From Prevotellaceae bacterium UBA1743 (lineage in GTDB: Bacteria; Bacteroidota; Bacteroidia; Bacteroidales; Bacteroidaceae): a DNA stretch of 22,773 nt. This document shows, piece after piece, positions 1 to 6,201 of this stretch (positions are counted from its first letter, which is position 1; every line of letters begins with the position of its first letter). The stretch lies in contig DCHV01000062.1 in NCBI GenBank assembly GCA_002314945.1, forward strand, positions 1 through 22,773, in the 5' to 3' direction. Position numbers and translations under genes: made by a program. The notes under the pieces are model-generated. The model made no database searches. It was not told where the DNA came from and saw only the letters and a list, made by a program, of their open reading frames with translations.

Positions 1-54
1 AATAGAATTTCATTCTCACTCTTTTCGGGGTGCGTGGATGTGTGTGCCCATTTT

Positions 55-81
55 TTATTGAAATTATTGAAATTATTGAAA
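55..81. repeat. Three tandem copies of a 9-base AT-rich unit
   Basis: The unit TTATTGAAA occurs three times without interruption (55-63, 64-72, 73-81) and is followed by TTTT. It lies in non-coding DNA. Three copies is modest, and the repeat may simply be intergenic slippage sequence. Confidence 0.85.
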
Positions 82-229
82 TTTTGCCTGTCTCTCGCTG
101 GGGTATGGATGCGCATACAGGGGTGTTCTCTGCTTGTCAATGGCTGTCTGTGTGTTGTCCAATGAAAAGAAATGTATGAATTTTTGGTATTGTGAACATG
201 CAGATATTCAGATAAATATAGGTGGAAAA

Positions 230-262
230 GTAAATACGCGGTAAATATACGGTAAACCCGAT
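230..262. repeat. Imperfect 11-base direct repeats, GTAAATAYRCG-like
   Basis: Two near copies, GTAAATACGCG (230-240) and GTAAATATACG (241-251), are followed by a partial third, GTAAACCCG (252-260), whose end forms the left arm of a short hairpin (257-269). The 11-base spacing is about one helical turn, so a protein binding site is possible. That is inference only. Confidence 0.5.
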
Positions 263-477
263 TTTCGGGCATACGGCGTATAATTGTATGTAGCGCATCA
301 GTCTATCGGACCCGACTCCCCGTGCTTTTCCGGACGCGGAAATTACGAAGGGCTACCGAAGACGTACCGAAAGAGAGCTGACGTGCTGCACAACAAACCA
401 ATTTTCTCTAACCATCCAAAAACCGTACTCAACGGGATAGAAATGGTCGCACAACTGCGGCTTTGAGTAAAACAACC

Positions 478-984
478 ATGAAGATTGTTCCAATCGACAT
501 CATCAAGAGCGTGAGCGGTAAGATTTGCCGCCACAGCGACACTTCGGTCACCCTGAACAGTTCCTCGGGGAAGATGTTCACCCAGAAGTTGTGCAACCCC
601 TACACGGGTCCTGCCAGCAGCGCCCAGACTGCCCAGCGACAGGCTTTCGCCACCAAGTCGGCTCAGGTGAACACGTGGCTGAATGCCAACAAGCCTTCTA
701 CCACCAATGGCGAGAATGGCACTGCTGCCTATCAGGAGGCTCAGGCCCTGAAGCGTCAGCTCCAGCTGAGCAGCGTCCGCCAGGTCATCTACAAGTACAT
801 GGCTGCTAATGGTACCGTGACCCTCCCGAGTGGACAGAGCGGCAGCACCAGCGGTGGTGGCAGCTCTACCAGCGGCGGAGGCACCAGCGGCGGAGGCACC
901 AGCAGCGGAGGCACCAGCAGCGGAGGCGGTTCTACTACCGGAGGCGGTGGCACTACCAGCGGTGGCGACGGATATGGTGACTAA
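478..984 (+). CDS. Hypothetical protein with Gly/Ser/Thr repeat tail
   Basis: The function is not recognised. The 168-residue product has no signal peptide or membrane segment. Residues 1-112 look folded: an N-terminal basic part with Lys/Arg/His (SGKICRHSD), a Gln/Ala-rich probable helix (ASSAQTAQRQAF at 47-57, then TWLNANKP), and a second probable helix (EAQALKRQLQLSSVRQVIYKYM) ending near 108. Residues 118-168 are almost only Gly, Ser and Thr and end in the acidic GDGYGD. The tail is written by a 15-base in-frame DNA repeat. ATG 478 is preferred; TTG 463 would add five residues. Codon use is strongly biased (AAG, ATC, CTG, CAG, ACC, AGC), which in this group often marks high expression. 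Two small membrane-protein genes follow on the same strand. It could be a phage-derived or secreted structural protein, but nothing here proves that. Confidence 0.72.
   Translation: MKIVPIDIIKSVSGKICRHSDTSVTLNSSSGKMFTQKLCNPYTGPASSAQTAQRQAFATKSAQVNTWLNANKPSTTNGENGTAAYQEAQALKRQLQLSSVRQVIYKYMAANGTVTLPSGQSGSTSGGGSSTSGGGTSGGGTSSGGTSSGGGSTTGGGGTTSGGDGYGD
868..927 (+). repeat. Four in-frame copies of a 15-base coding repeat
   Basis: The unit ACCAGCRGCGGAGGC occurs at 868-882, 883-897, 898-912 and 913-927, encoding TSGGG, TSGGG, TSSGG and TSSGG. Degenerate copies lie on both sides. Because the unit is a multiple of three, gain or loss of copies would change tail length without breaking the frame. 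Confidence 0.9.
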
Positions 985-990
985 AAGAAA

Positions 991-1032
991 CCTCTTCCCA
1001 GCCCTCTCTTGAAGGAGAGGGGGATGGGGAGG
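991..1032 (+). terminator. Large imperfect hairpin after the Gly/Ser-tail gene
   Basis: An inner 7-base stem (CCCTCTC with GAGAGGG) closes a TTGAAG loop. After a 4-base mismatch bubble, an outer stem pairs CCTCTTC with GGGGAGG using two G-T pairs. It sits just after the stop codon and is followed by CTCTTTGATTTT. The position fits a terminator or transcript-stabilising hairpin. The GAAGGAGAGGG-type palindrome also resembles dispersed intergenic palindromes seen in Bacteroidetes genomes. Confidence 0.6.
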
Positions 1033-1042
1033 CTCTTTGATT

Positions 1043-1080
1043 TTCGATAATTCGATAATTCGATAATTCGATAATTCGAT
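1043..1080. repeat. Tandem 8-base repeat TTCGATAA, about 4.75 copies
   Basis: TTCGATAA is repeated at 1043-1050, 1051-1058, 1059-1066 and 1067-1074, followed by TTCGAT (1075-1080). It lies between the hairpin and the start codon at 1090, where copy-number change would alter the spacing upstream of the two-helix membrane protein gene. Confidence 0.9.
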
Positions 1081-1089
1081 TTTTGACCT

Positions 1090-1266
1090 ATGAAAAAGTA
1101 CATGTCTGTTGCTTCCTTTGTGGCAGCCGTTCTCTTTGCGGCAGCAGGTCTGCTGCTTCCTCCTCAGGGTGAGATAGACGGGTCGGTCCTCCTGCTCGTA
1201 GCTCAGCTGCTGGTACTCTGTGCCACCTTCCTGGGCATTCGCGACCTGCGCCTTCCACCCAAATGA
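1090..1266 (+). CDS. Small two-helix membrane protein
   Basis: The 58-residue frame starts at ATG (MKKYMSVASF). It has two hydrophobic stretches, about residues 5-24 and 33-50, joined by a short turn with Pro-Pro and acidic residues (PPQGEIDG). The C-terminus is basic (IRDLRLPPK). A basic N-terminus with two helices and a charged tail is holin-like in outline, but that class is defined by function and cannot be assigned from this. It is followed 33 bases later by a smalltalk-like peptide gene. The clean frame, the ATG and the membrane-protein composition support a real gene, but I do not recognise the family. Confidence 0.6.
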   Translation: MKKYMSVASFVAAVLFAAAGLLLPPQGEIDGSVLLLVAQLLVLCATFLGIRDLRLPPK

Positions 1267-1299
1267 ATTTCATTAACCACAATAAAAAACATACGTATC

Positions 1300-1398
1300 A
1301 TGACAAACGAAAACAAGAACAAATGGAGCGTCATCATCAACATCGCGCTCACCACCCTGACTGCCATCCTCTCTGCCCTCGGCTTCTCTGTCGGGTAG
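1300..1398 (+). CDS. Smalltalk-family small protein
   Basis: The 32-residue product has a charged N-terminus (MTNENKNKW) followed by one hydrophobic helix (SVIINIALTTLTAILSALG). Size, the Trp after a Lys-rich start and the Ile/Thr/Ala-rich helix fit the Bacteroidetes 'smalltalk' peptides, whose function is unknown. In other Bacteroidales these peptides are often found next to an HU-like DNA-binding protein gene and an N-acetylmuramoyl-L-alanine amidase gene (recalled knowledge, not seen here). In this window the amidase is absent: the next gene is murF. A hairpin at 1407-1450 follows directly. Confidence 0.65.
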   Translation: MTNENKNKWSVIINIALTTLTAILSALGFSVG

Positions 1399-1406
1399 AG
1401 GCGGAC

Positions 1407-1450
1407 AAAAAGAGAACGCCCGGGGATTTCTCCTCAGGCGTTTCCCTTGT
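1407..1450 (+). terminator. Terminator-like hairpin after the smalltalk gene
   Basis: An A-rich run leads into AACGCC, which pairs with GGCGTT. A weaker inner stem (GGGG with CTCC) closes an ATTT loop. The right arm continues into TTTCCCTTG. The near-symmetry of the A-rich and T-rich flanks could make it active from both sides, and it separates the small-gene cluster from the murF promoter. Confidence 0.5.
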
Positions 1451-1506
1451 GGCCCTCGCAAATAAAATAAACGACGCAAAATGATGGCAATGTGCCCGAA
1501 ATGCAG

Positions 1507-1514
1507 TATTTTTG
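1507..1514 (+). promoter_or_regulatory. Bacteroidetes -7 box upstream of murF
   Basis: TATTTTTG matches TAnnTTTG and is followed by CATC. No clear -33 TTTG is seen at the usual distance. A transcript starting a few bases downstream would begin before ATG 1546 but after ATG 1492, so the box supports 1546 as the murF start. Confidence 0.6.
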
Positions 1515-1545
1515 CATCAGAATAGCAACAAATCAAAAACCGTAT

Positions 1546-2832
1546 ATGCAGACAGAACAATTATATCAGATATTCCTACAACATCCCGTGGTGACGACCG
1601 ATAGCAGGGACTGTCCCTCAGGCTCGATGTTCTTTGCCCTGAAGGGTGCTTCCTTTGATGGTAACCGGTATGCGGCGGCTGCCCTGGAGAAGGGCTGTGC
1701 CGTGGCTGTGGTGGATGACCCGCAATGTGTGCAGGACGACCGGTATGTACTGGTGCCTGATGTGCTCGAGGCCTTGCAGCAATTGGCTGCCTTTCATCGC
1801 AGGAAGTGGGGACGCCGCATCCTGCAGGTGACGGGTACAAACGGGAAGACTACGACCAAGGAACTGGTGGCTGCTGTCCTGTCGCGAGGGTATCGGGTGC
1901 TATGGACGGAGGGTAATCTGAATAATCACATAGGGGTGCCCCGTACGCTGCTCAGGATGACCGAGGCGCACGACCTGGCTGTGATAGAGACAGGTGCCAA
2001 TCATCCGGGGGAGATAGCCTTCCTGTGTGGTATCGTGCAGGCGGACTACGGACTTATCACGAATGTGGGCAGGGCTCATCTGGAGGGCTTTGGCTCCTTC
2101 GAGGGGGTGAAGAGAACCAAGGGTGAACTCTATGACGACCTGGTGGCCAGAGGGGGCAGGGCTTTCCTGAATATGCAGGACGAGGATCTCTCGGAGATGG
2201 CTACAACGCGCGGATTGGAGACGCTTCCCTATCTGAAAGGGCGTGTCCTGGCGTGCGAACCGTTCCTGAGGATGGAATGGTACGATATGGAGGGGAAGGC
2301 TCACGAGGTACAGACACGACTGATAGGGAGCTACAACCTGCCCAATCTGTTGGCGGCTGCTACCGTGGGTCAGTATTTCGGTATTCCTGCCTCCGAGGTG
2401 GATGAGGCCCTTGCCGCCTACGAGCCGACCAACAACCGGAGCCAGTTTGCAGATACAGGACGCAACCGACTGATAGTGGATGCCTATAATGCCAATCCCT
2501 CGAGCATGGCAGCTGCCATAGCGAATTTTGCCCAGACCTGTTTCCCGAAGAAGATGGTCATACTGGGGGATATGAAAGAGTTGGGGGCGGATAGCGAAGC
2601 AGAGCATCAGAAAGTGGTGGAGCGCCTGGAGACATCGGGAGCAGATACCATCTGGCTGGTGGGAGAGAACTTCGCCCGGGCAGATCTGTCGAGCCTGAAG
2701 ACGAGGGTGCGTTGTTTTGCCGATGTGGAGGAGGTGAAAGCCTATCTGGAGGCCTGTCCCGTGGATGACCGTACCATCCTGATAAAGGGGAGCAACAGTA
2801 CTAAACTCTACCAGCTGCCTGTATTGCTATAG
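1546..2832 (+). CDS. murF: UDP-N-acetylmuramoyl-tripeptide-D-Ala-D-Ala ligase
   Basis: MurF adds D-Ala-D-Ala to UDP-MurNAc-tripeptide, the last cytoplasmic step in UDP-MurNAc-pentapeptide synthesis. The 428-residue protein has the N-terminal UDP-substrate domain (TDSRDCPSGSMFFALKG, from about 18), the ATP loop TGTNGKTTTKE at 96-106, and the central-domain motifs ETGANHPGEI (from 148) and ITNVGRAHLEGFGS (171-184). TKGELYDD follows, with a Lys near 192 that is the likely carbamylated residue. The C-terminal domain has VDAYNANPSSM and ILGDMKELG. ATG 1546 is preferred over in-frame ATG 1492 because the promoter lies between them and family members start near MxxxxLY. The gene stands alone on this strand and its last 32 bases overlap the menE end. 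Confidence 0.96.
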   Translation: MQTEQLYQIFLQHPVVTTDSRDCPSGSMFFALKGASFDGNRYAAAALEKGCAVAVVDDPQCVQDDRYVLVPDVLEALQQLAAFHRRKWGRRILQVTGTNGKTTTKELVAAVLSRGYRVLWTEGNLNNHIGVPRTLLRMTEAHDLAVIETGANHPGEIAFLCGIVQADYGLITNVGRAHLEGFGSFEGVKRTKGELYDDLVARGGRAFLNMQDEDLSEMATTRGLETLPYLKGRVLACEPFLRMEWYDMEGKAHEVQTRLIGSYNLPNLLAAATVGQYFGIPASEVDEALAAYEPTNNRSQFADTGRNRLIVDAYNANPSSMAAAIANFAQTCFPKKMVILGDMKELGADSEAEHQKVVERLETSGADTIWLVGENFARADLSSLKTRVRCFADVEEVKAYLEACPVDDRTILIKGSNSTKLYQLPVLL

Positions 2833-3787
2833 CCTTGCCACGCACACGGTCGGGCTTTCCTGTTCCAGTGAGGGGAATCTCTCCTACCATGAAGATATGG
2901 CGTGGCATCCAGTAGGGATTGGGCAGAAGCGAGCGGAGCAGGTCGGAGTCAACAGGGCGTGTGGTGAGCAGCACGACAGCTTCTCCCAGTCGTTCGTCGG
3001 GTACAGAAGTAATCATGAAGCCGTCTTTCCACTCGGAGTGGAGGGCGGCTTCTATTTGTTCTGTCTGCAGCTTGATTCCTCCCGAGCAGATGACATTATC
3101 CAGTCGGCCTATTATCTGGAAGGAGCCATCTGGTTGCATCCCGACGATATCGTGCGTCTCCAGCGTACCGCTACATACCCGTGGCGCATGGATGGTGAGG
3201 CATCCCTCTGCTGTCTGGCCGAGAGAAACATCGGGCAGAGGCGTATAGTAACTGCTTGCCCGGGGTCCCGACAATCGGCGTAAGGCGATGTGTGACAGGG
3301 TCTCCGTCATGCCGTAGGTACTCCATACGTGGTGAGGGAAATCGCGCAACTGTACTTCCAATCGGGCATCGATAGCTCCACCGCCAATGAGCAGATGGCG
3401 AATCCGGCGCAGGCACTCCCTCTCCTGAGGTACATTCAGCGAGTTCCACACCTGCAGAGGCACCATGGCTGCAAAATCGATGTGGCAGTCGGGGGGCAGC
3501 GAGGCCAGCGGATGACCACTGGGAGGTACCTCTACCAGACGAAGCCCCCATTCCACGGCACGTACCACCATCATTTTCCCTGCAATATACTCCAGGGGCA
3601 TACATAGCAGAGCGGTATCTCCTGCCTGAATCCCCAAGAAACCGCACGTCATACGGGCAGAGGCTCGCATCCGTTCCTTCTCCACCCGAAGAGGTTTCGG
3701 CTGCCCTGTGCTTCCGCTGGTATGTACCAGGACGGTAGGGGATTCGTTCTCCCATTCCTCTAAGAAAGCGGATAGTGCGGGGGTCAT
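2801..3787 (-). CDS. menE: o-Succinylbenzoate-CoA ligase, short form
   Basis: MenE activates o-succinylbenzoate with ATP and CoA, giving OSB-CoA for MenB. The 328-residue protein is an ANL-superfamily adenylating enzyme. It has the phosphate loop TSGSTGQPK at 23-31, STYGMTETLSH at 156-166, the hinge motif GRLDNVICSGGIKL at 227-240, and a C-terminal LTGTGKPDR at 306-314 with the expected catalytic Lys311. It is much shorter than the roughly 450-residue enterobacterial enzyme because it lacks most of the N-terminal part before the phosphate loop. All core motifs are intact and compact forms occur in Bacteroidetes, so this is probably not a truncation. The ATG at 3787 overlaps the upstream stop as ATGA. 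The frame upstream of this start is stop-free but only shadows the neighbour gene. Confidence 0.94.
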   Translation of the reverse strand: MTPALSAFLEEWENESPTVLVHTSGSTGQPKPLRVEKERMRASARMTCGFLGIQAGDTALLCMPLEYIAGKMMVVRAVEWGLRLVEVPPSGHPLASLPPDCHIDFAAMVPLQVWNSLNVPQERECLRRIRHLLIGGGAIDARLEVQLRDFPHHVWSTYGMTETLSHIALRRLSGPRASSYYTPLPDVSLGQTAEGCLTIHAPRVCSGTLETHDIVGMQPDGSFQIIGRLDNVICSGGIKLQTEQIEAALHSEWKDGFMITSVPDERLGEAVVLLTTRPVDSDLLRSLLPNPYWMPRHIFMVGEIPLTGTGKPDRVRGKAIAIQAAGRV

Positions 3788-6201
3788 TCTCCCATGCTGA
3801 TTTCCAGTTCCTGCTGATTGCGTTTCACTATGATGCTGCGGATGGCCTCTTTCCCCTCGGCAAAAGGCTGGAAGAACTGAGGCGAATCGACATCCTTTCC
3901 GTTGACGCGGATGATGAGGTCGCCGTGTCTCACACCTGTCTGCAGCACCTTGCAGTCTTTGGGGCATGATACGGCCAAGGCCTGGGCGCTGAGATCCATA
4001 CCGAAGGCAGAGAGTTGCTCCCCGTGGAGGTAGGTGAGCGTAGCGCCCTCCCATGGGTAGGTGACAGCCTCCTCGGTTTGTGCCACATGGCGCACATTAG
4101 GGACAGGGAACTCGGGATGACGGACGATAGCACGCAAGCGTGGCAGGGTGACACCAAAGTCATCCATACGGAAATTGTGGAATCCTATCCTGTCTGTCTC
4201 CTCCGTGTTGGTGATGGTGTAATCTCCCTCTGCAGGATTGGCAAACTGGAGCACGCCGCTCACAGAAGCCGAGTCGCATCCGTTGCGCAGGAACTGCATC
4301 CGCTCCGTGTCCGGACATGCGAAGTAGTTGCTATCCACCCGTTCTCCCCAGGGGTCGCTGTCGCTCAGTTCGCTGGTCATGGCAGCAGGACGATAGGCAC
4401 TCATCACCACGTTGTGAGTGACCACGTCGCCACTCTGGGGCATCCATACGTGAGGGTGGAGGCTGTTGTTGATAATCAGGTTGTTGAAGGCAGTACGATG
4501 AAAACCTTCCCGCATCTTCAATCCGCCATGGAGCAGCAGATTGTCATAGATGAGGTAATAGGAAGAACCGTCATCCAAGTCGATATCCCATCCGTGGTCG
4601 CAACGCCAGCGATTGTGGTGCAGTATATTACGGTCGAGCATATCCATACGGTAAGCCTCGGGGTGCTCTATATGATAGCGTGCCATATCGTTACCCCAGA
4701 AACGGTCGCGTCCCCAGGAATTGAAGCTGCCATGGTCGCCCGTCTCAAGAACAGTCTCGAAGATGTCACAGTTCTCGATGACATGCCCTCCGAAGGTTCC
4801 CTCGCTGATGTTGATACCAGCACGAGGCACATTGTAGATGGAACAGTGGTTGACATGAATGCCGTACGCCATGGATATCTGGATAGGAGCCGTCTGTTTC
4901 TCGTCCCGTCCTGTATGGGTGATGATGCACTCCTCTACGAGGCACTCGCGCGGATAGGCATTGCTACGAGGCCCAGGAATGGTGTCTGTGAGGTCGAAGG
5001 GGGTATATCCGCCGTAGGTAAACAATGGATGGCGTACGCTGGCCGTATCTCCCACGAAGGCAATACCATTGGCTCCACTATCATGGATATAGCAGCCACG
5101 GAAGATGAGTCCGCGGTTGTACCCATCGGCAAAGATGGTGTTACCTCCCAACTGGTCGAAGTCGCAGTCGCAGAGCTGGCAATCCTCTGCTCCCTGATAC
5201 AGTATGGCTCCACCACGATACACCGTCCAGTCAGAGCGAAGTAGCGGTTCGCGGTTGTCCATGAACGTACGAGCGGCATGTCGGAACGTGAAGCCCTCGA
5301 TGTGGATTTTCCGTACAGGCTTCTCCTCGCTGCCCTTGAGTGCAATGAGGCATTTCAGACGGACGGCTTCTACGGTGGCTTGAGTGATGTCCTCCCCTTC
5401 CTCGGGCATGTAATACAGAGTATGATTGGTCAGGTCGTGATACCATTCTCCTGGCGCATCCAGTTCCTCGCGCAGGTTCTCCACGAAACGGAACTTAGGG
5501 TGCATAGGTGCGGGACGGTTGTTTTGCCAACCACCCTCGTAGGCAAGTCGGGTAGAGTCGGGTATTCCATTTTCGTCCAGCGCATTCCCTGTGATACGCC
5601 AATGCATGTCGCCCCACAGGTAGTTGTGCATGGCATGAATGTAGCCTCCCTGAGGATTCTTCCATGTAGCGATACGCGACGGGTAGAGGGCATCCAGTTC
5701 GGGATTACCCATCTCTCCATCCCCGAGATTCCACACATCATATACATTACATCCAGGCGCATTCGTACGATTGGGATAGCGAGCCATCGGTTTGCGACGT
5801 CCTCCCACGTAGAGTTGGTCGATGGTGTCACCTGTTTCCACTTGCGCCTCATATACACCAGGTTGTTGGGAGATTTTCCAAGCGAGATGCAGCTGCATAC
5901 CTCCGCTCAGAATGGCTTGTTGCGGATGTCGTGCCCGGAATGTACATCCGTTGTCTTCGTGGGTGAGCGTGAGCATCTCGGGCAGATAGTAGATACCATC
6001 TTCCACAATCACTTGCGCATCAAGGAGAGGGCAGGTATGGCGTGCCAATTCCTGTGCCTTCTGCAAGGTAGCCAAGGGGTGTTGCTCCGTTCCGTCATTG
6101 TCGTCCGAGCCTTCGGTAGATACATAGATACTCCTACTCATGCAGGAAGTAAGGGACATGAGGAAAATGCCAAGCCCCATCAGTCGGTGTGTTCGTGTCA
6201 T
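3784..6201 (-). CDS. Right-handed beta-helix lipoprotein with C-terminal PDZ domain
   Basis: The 805-residue protein starts with a lipoprotein signal (MTRTHRLMGLGIFLMSLTSC, lipobox LTSC, Cys20). No acidic cluster follows the Cys, so the usual Bacteroidetes surface-export signal is not evident and a periplasmic location is more likely. Residues from about 24 read IYVSTEGSDDNDGT...PLATLQKAQ, the typical beginning of a secreted beta-helix. A QLYVGGRRKPMARYPNR segment and the LTNHTLYYMPEEGE-like stretch resemble beta-helix carbohydrate-active enzymes such as GH120 or GH141 types. Many short beta-coil repeats (GGAILYQGAEDCQLCDC, NGIAFVGD, AYGIHVNHCSIYN) follow to about 640. Residues about 728-803 form a PDZ-like domain (GVRHGDLIIRVNGKDV). 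It overlaps menC and menE by 4 bases each. The substrate is unknown; nothing in it suggests a menaquinone reaction. Confidence 0.85.
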   Translation of the reverse strand: MTRTHRLMGLGIFLMSLTSCMSRSIYVSTEGSDDNDGTEQHPLATLQKAQELARHTCPLLDAQVIVEDGIYYLPEMLTLTHEDNGCTFRARHPQQAILSGGMQLHLAWKISQQPGVYEAQVETGDTIDQLYVGGRRKPMARYPNRTNAPGCNVYDVWNLGDGEMGNPELDALYPSRIATWKNPQGGYIHAMHNYLWGDMHWRITGNALDENGIPDSTRLAYEGGWQNNRPAPMHPKFRFVENLREELDAPGEWYHDLTNHTLYYMPEEGEDITQATVEAVRLKCLIALKGSEEKPVRKIHIEGFTFRHAARTFMDNREPLLRSDWTVYRGGAILYQGAEDCQLCDCDFDQLGGNTIFADGYNRGLIFRGCYIHDSGANGIAFVGDTASVRHPLFTYGGYTPFDLTDTIPGPRSNAYPRECLVEECIITHTGRDEKQTAPIQISMAYGIHVNHCSIYNVPRAGINISEGTFGGHVIENCDIFETVLETGDHGSFNSWGRDRFWGNDMARYHIEHPEAYRMDMLDRNILHHNRWRCDHGWDIDLDDGSSYYLIYDNLLLHGGLKMREGFHRTAFNNLIINNSLHPHVWMPQSGDVVTHNVVMSAYRPAAMTSELSDSDPWGERVDSNYFACPDTERMQFLRNGCDSASVSGVLQFANPAEGDYTITNTEETDRIGFHNFRMDDFGVTLPRLRAIVRHPEFPVPNVRHVAQTEEAVTYPWEGATLTYLHGEQLSAFGMDLSAQALAVSCPKDCKVLQTGVRHGDLIIRVNGKDVDSPQFFQPFAEGKEAIRSIIVKRNQQELEISMGE

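Larger units (their letters stand above)
1..477. other. Leader region without a convincing gene
   Basis: No reading frame here has a credible protein. A short frame from TTG 284 to 466 runs into the following gene, but its product has no recognisable motif or Bacteroidales-like composition. The stretch is AT-rich up to about 290 and then more balanced. It contains a 9-base direct repeat (55-81), an 11-base imperfect repeat (230-262) and a small hairpin, CCCGA-TTT-TCGGG (257-269). TATAATTG at 279-286 is one base off the Bacteroidetes -7 consensus TAnnTTTG, but I see no matching -33 box. The region probably holds the promoter and 5' leader of the gene starting at 478. Confidence 0.5.

Noticed and set aside
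55..81. Possible CRISPR-like or origin repeats at the left end
   Set aside because: The units are 8-15 bases and contiguous without spacers; no cas gene or replication-initiation gene is seen.
284..466. Small frame before the Gly/Ser-tail gene, starting at TTG
   Set aside because: No motif, poor start, and no matching codon bias; kept only as part of the leader region.
830..1012. Ala/Pro/Glu repeat frame, APAAEAPAAEA-like
   Set aside because: It is the out-of-frame reading of the 15-base Gly/Ser repeat; the in-frame protein is better supported by its N-terminal part and codon bias.
1088..1282. Minus-strand frame opposite the two-helix membrane protein
   Set aside because: The plus-strand frame has two clear hydrophobic helices and a proper ATG, whereas the opposite product is a Arg/Glu-rich shadow.
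1900..2607. Open frame of 235 codons opposite murF
   Set aside because: It is antisense to murF, and the product has no motif.
3788..4054. N-terminal extension of menE in the same frame, suggesting a frameshifted longer MenE
   Set aside because: The extension overlaps the PDZ coding region and has no adenylating-enzyme motif; the ATGA overlap at 3787 gives a natural start.
4015..5244. Long open frame (409 codons) on the plus strand opposite the beta-helix lipoprotein gene
   Set aside because: It lies wholly antisense to a gene with clear lipoprotein, beta-helix and PDZ motifs, and its own product has no recognisable motif or helix pattern.
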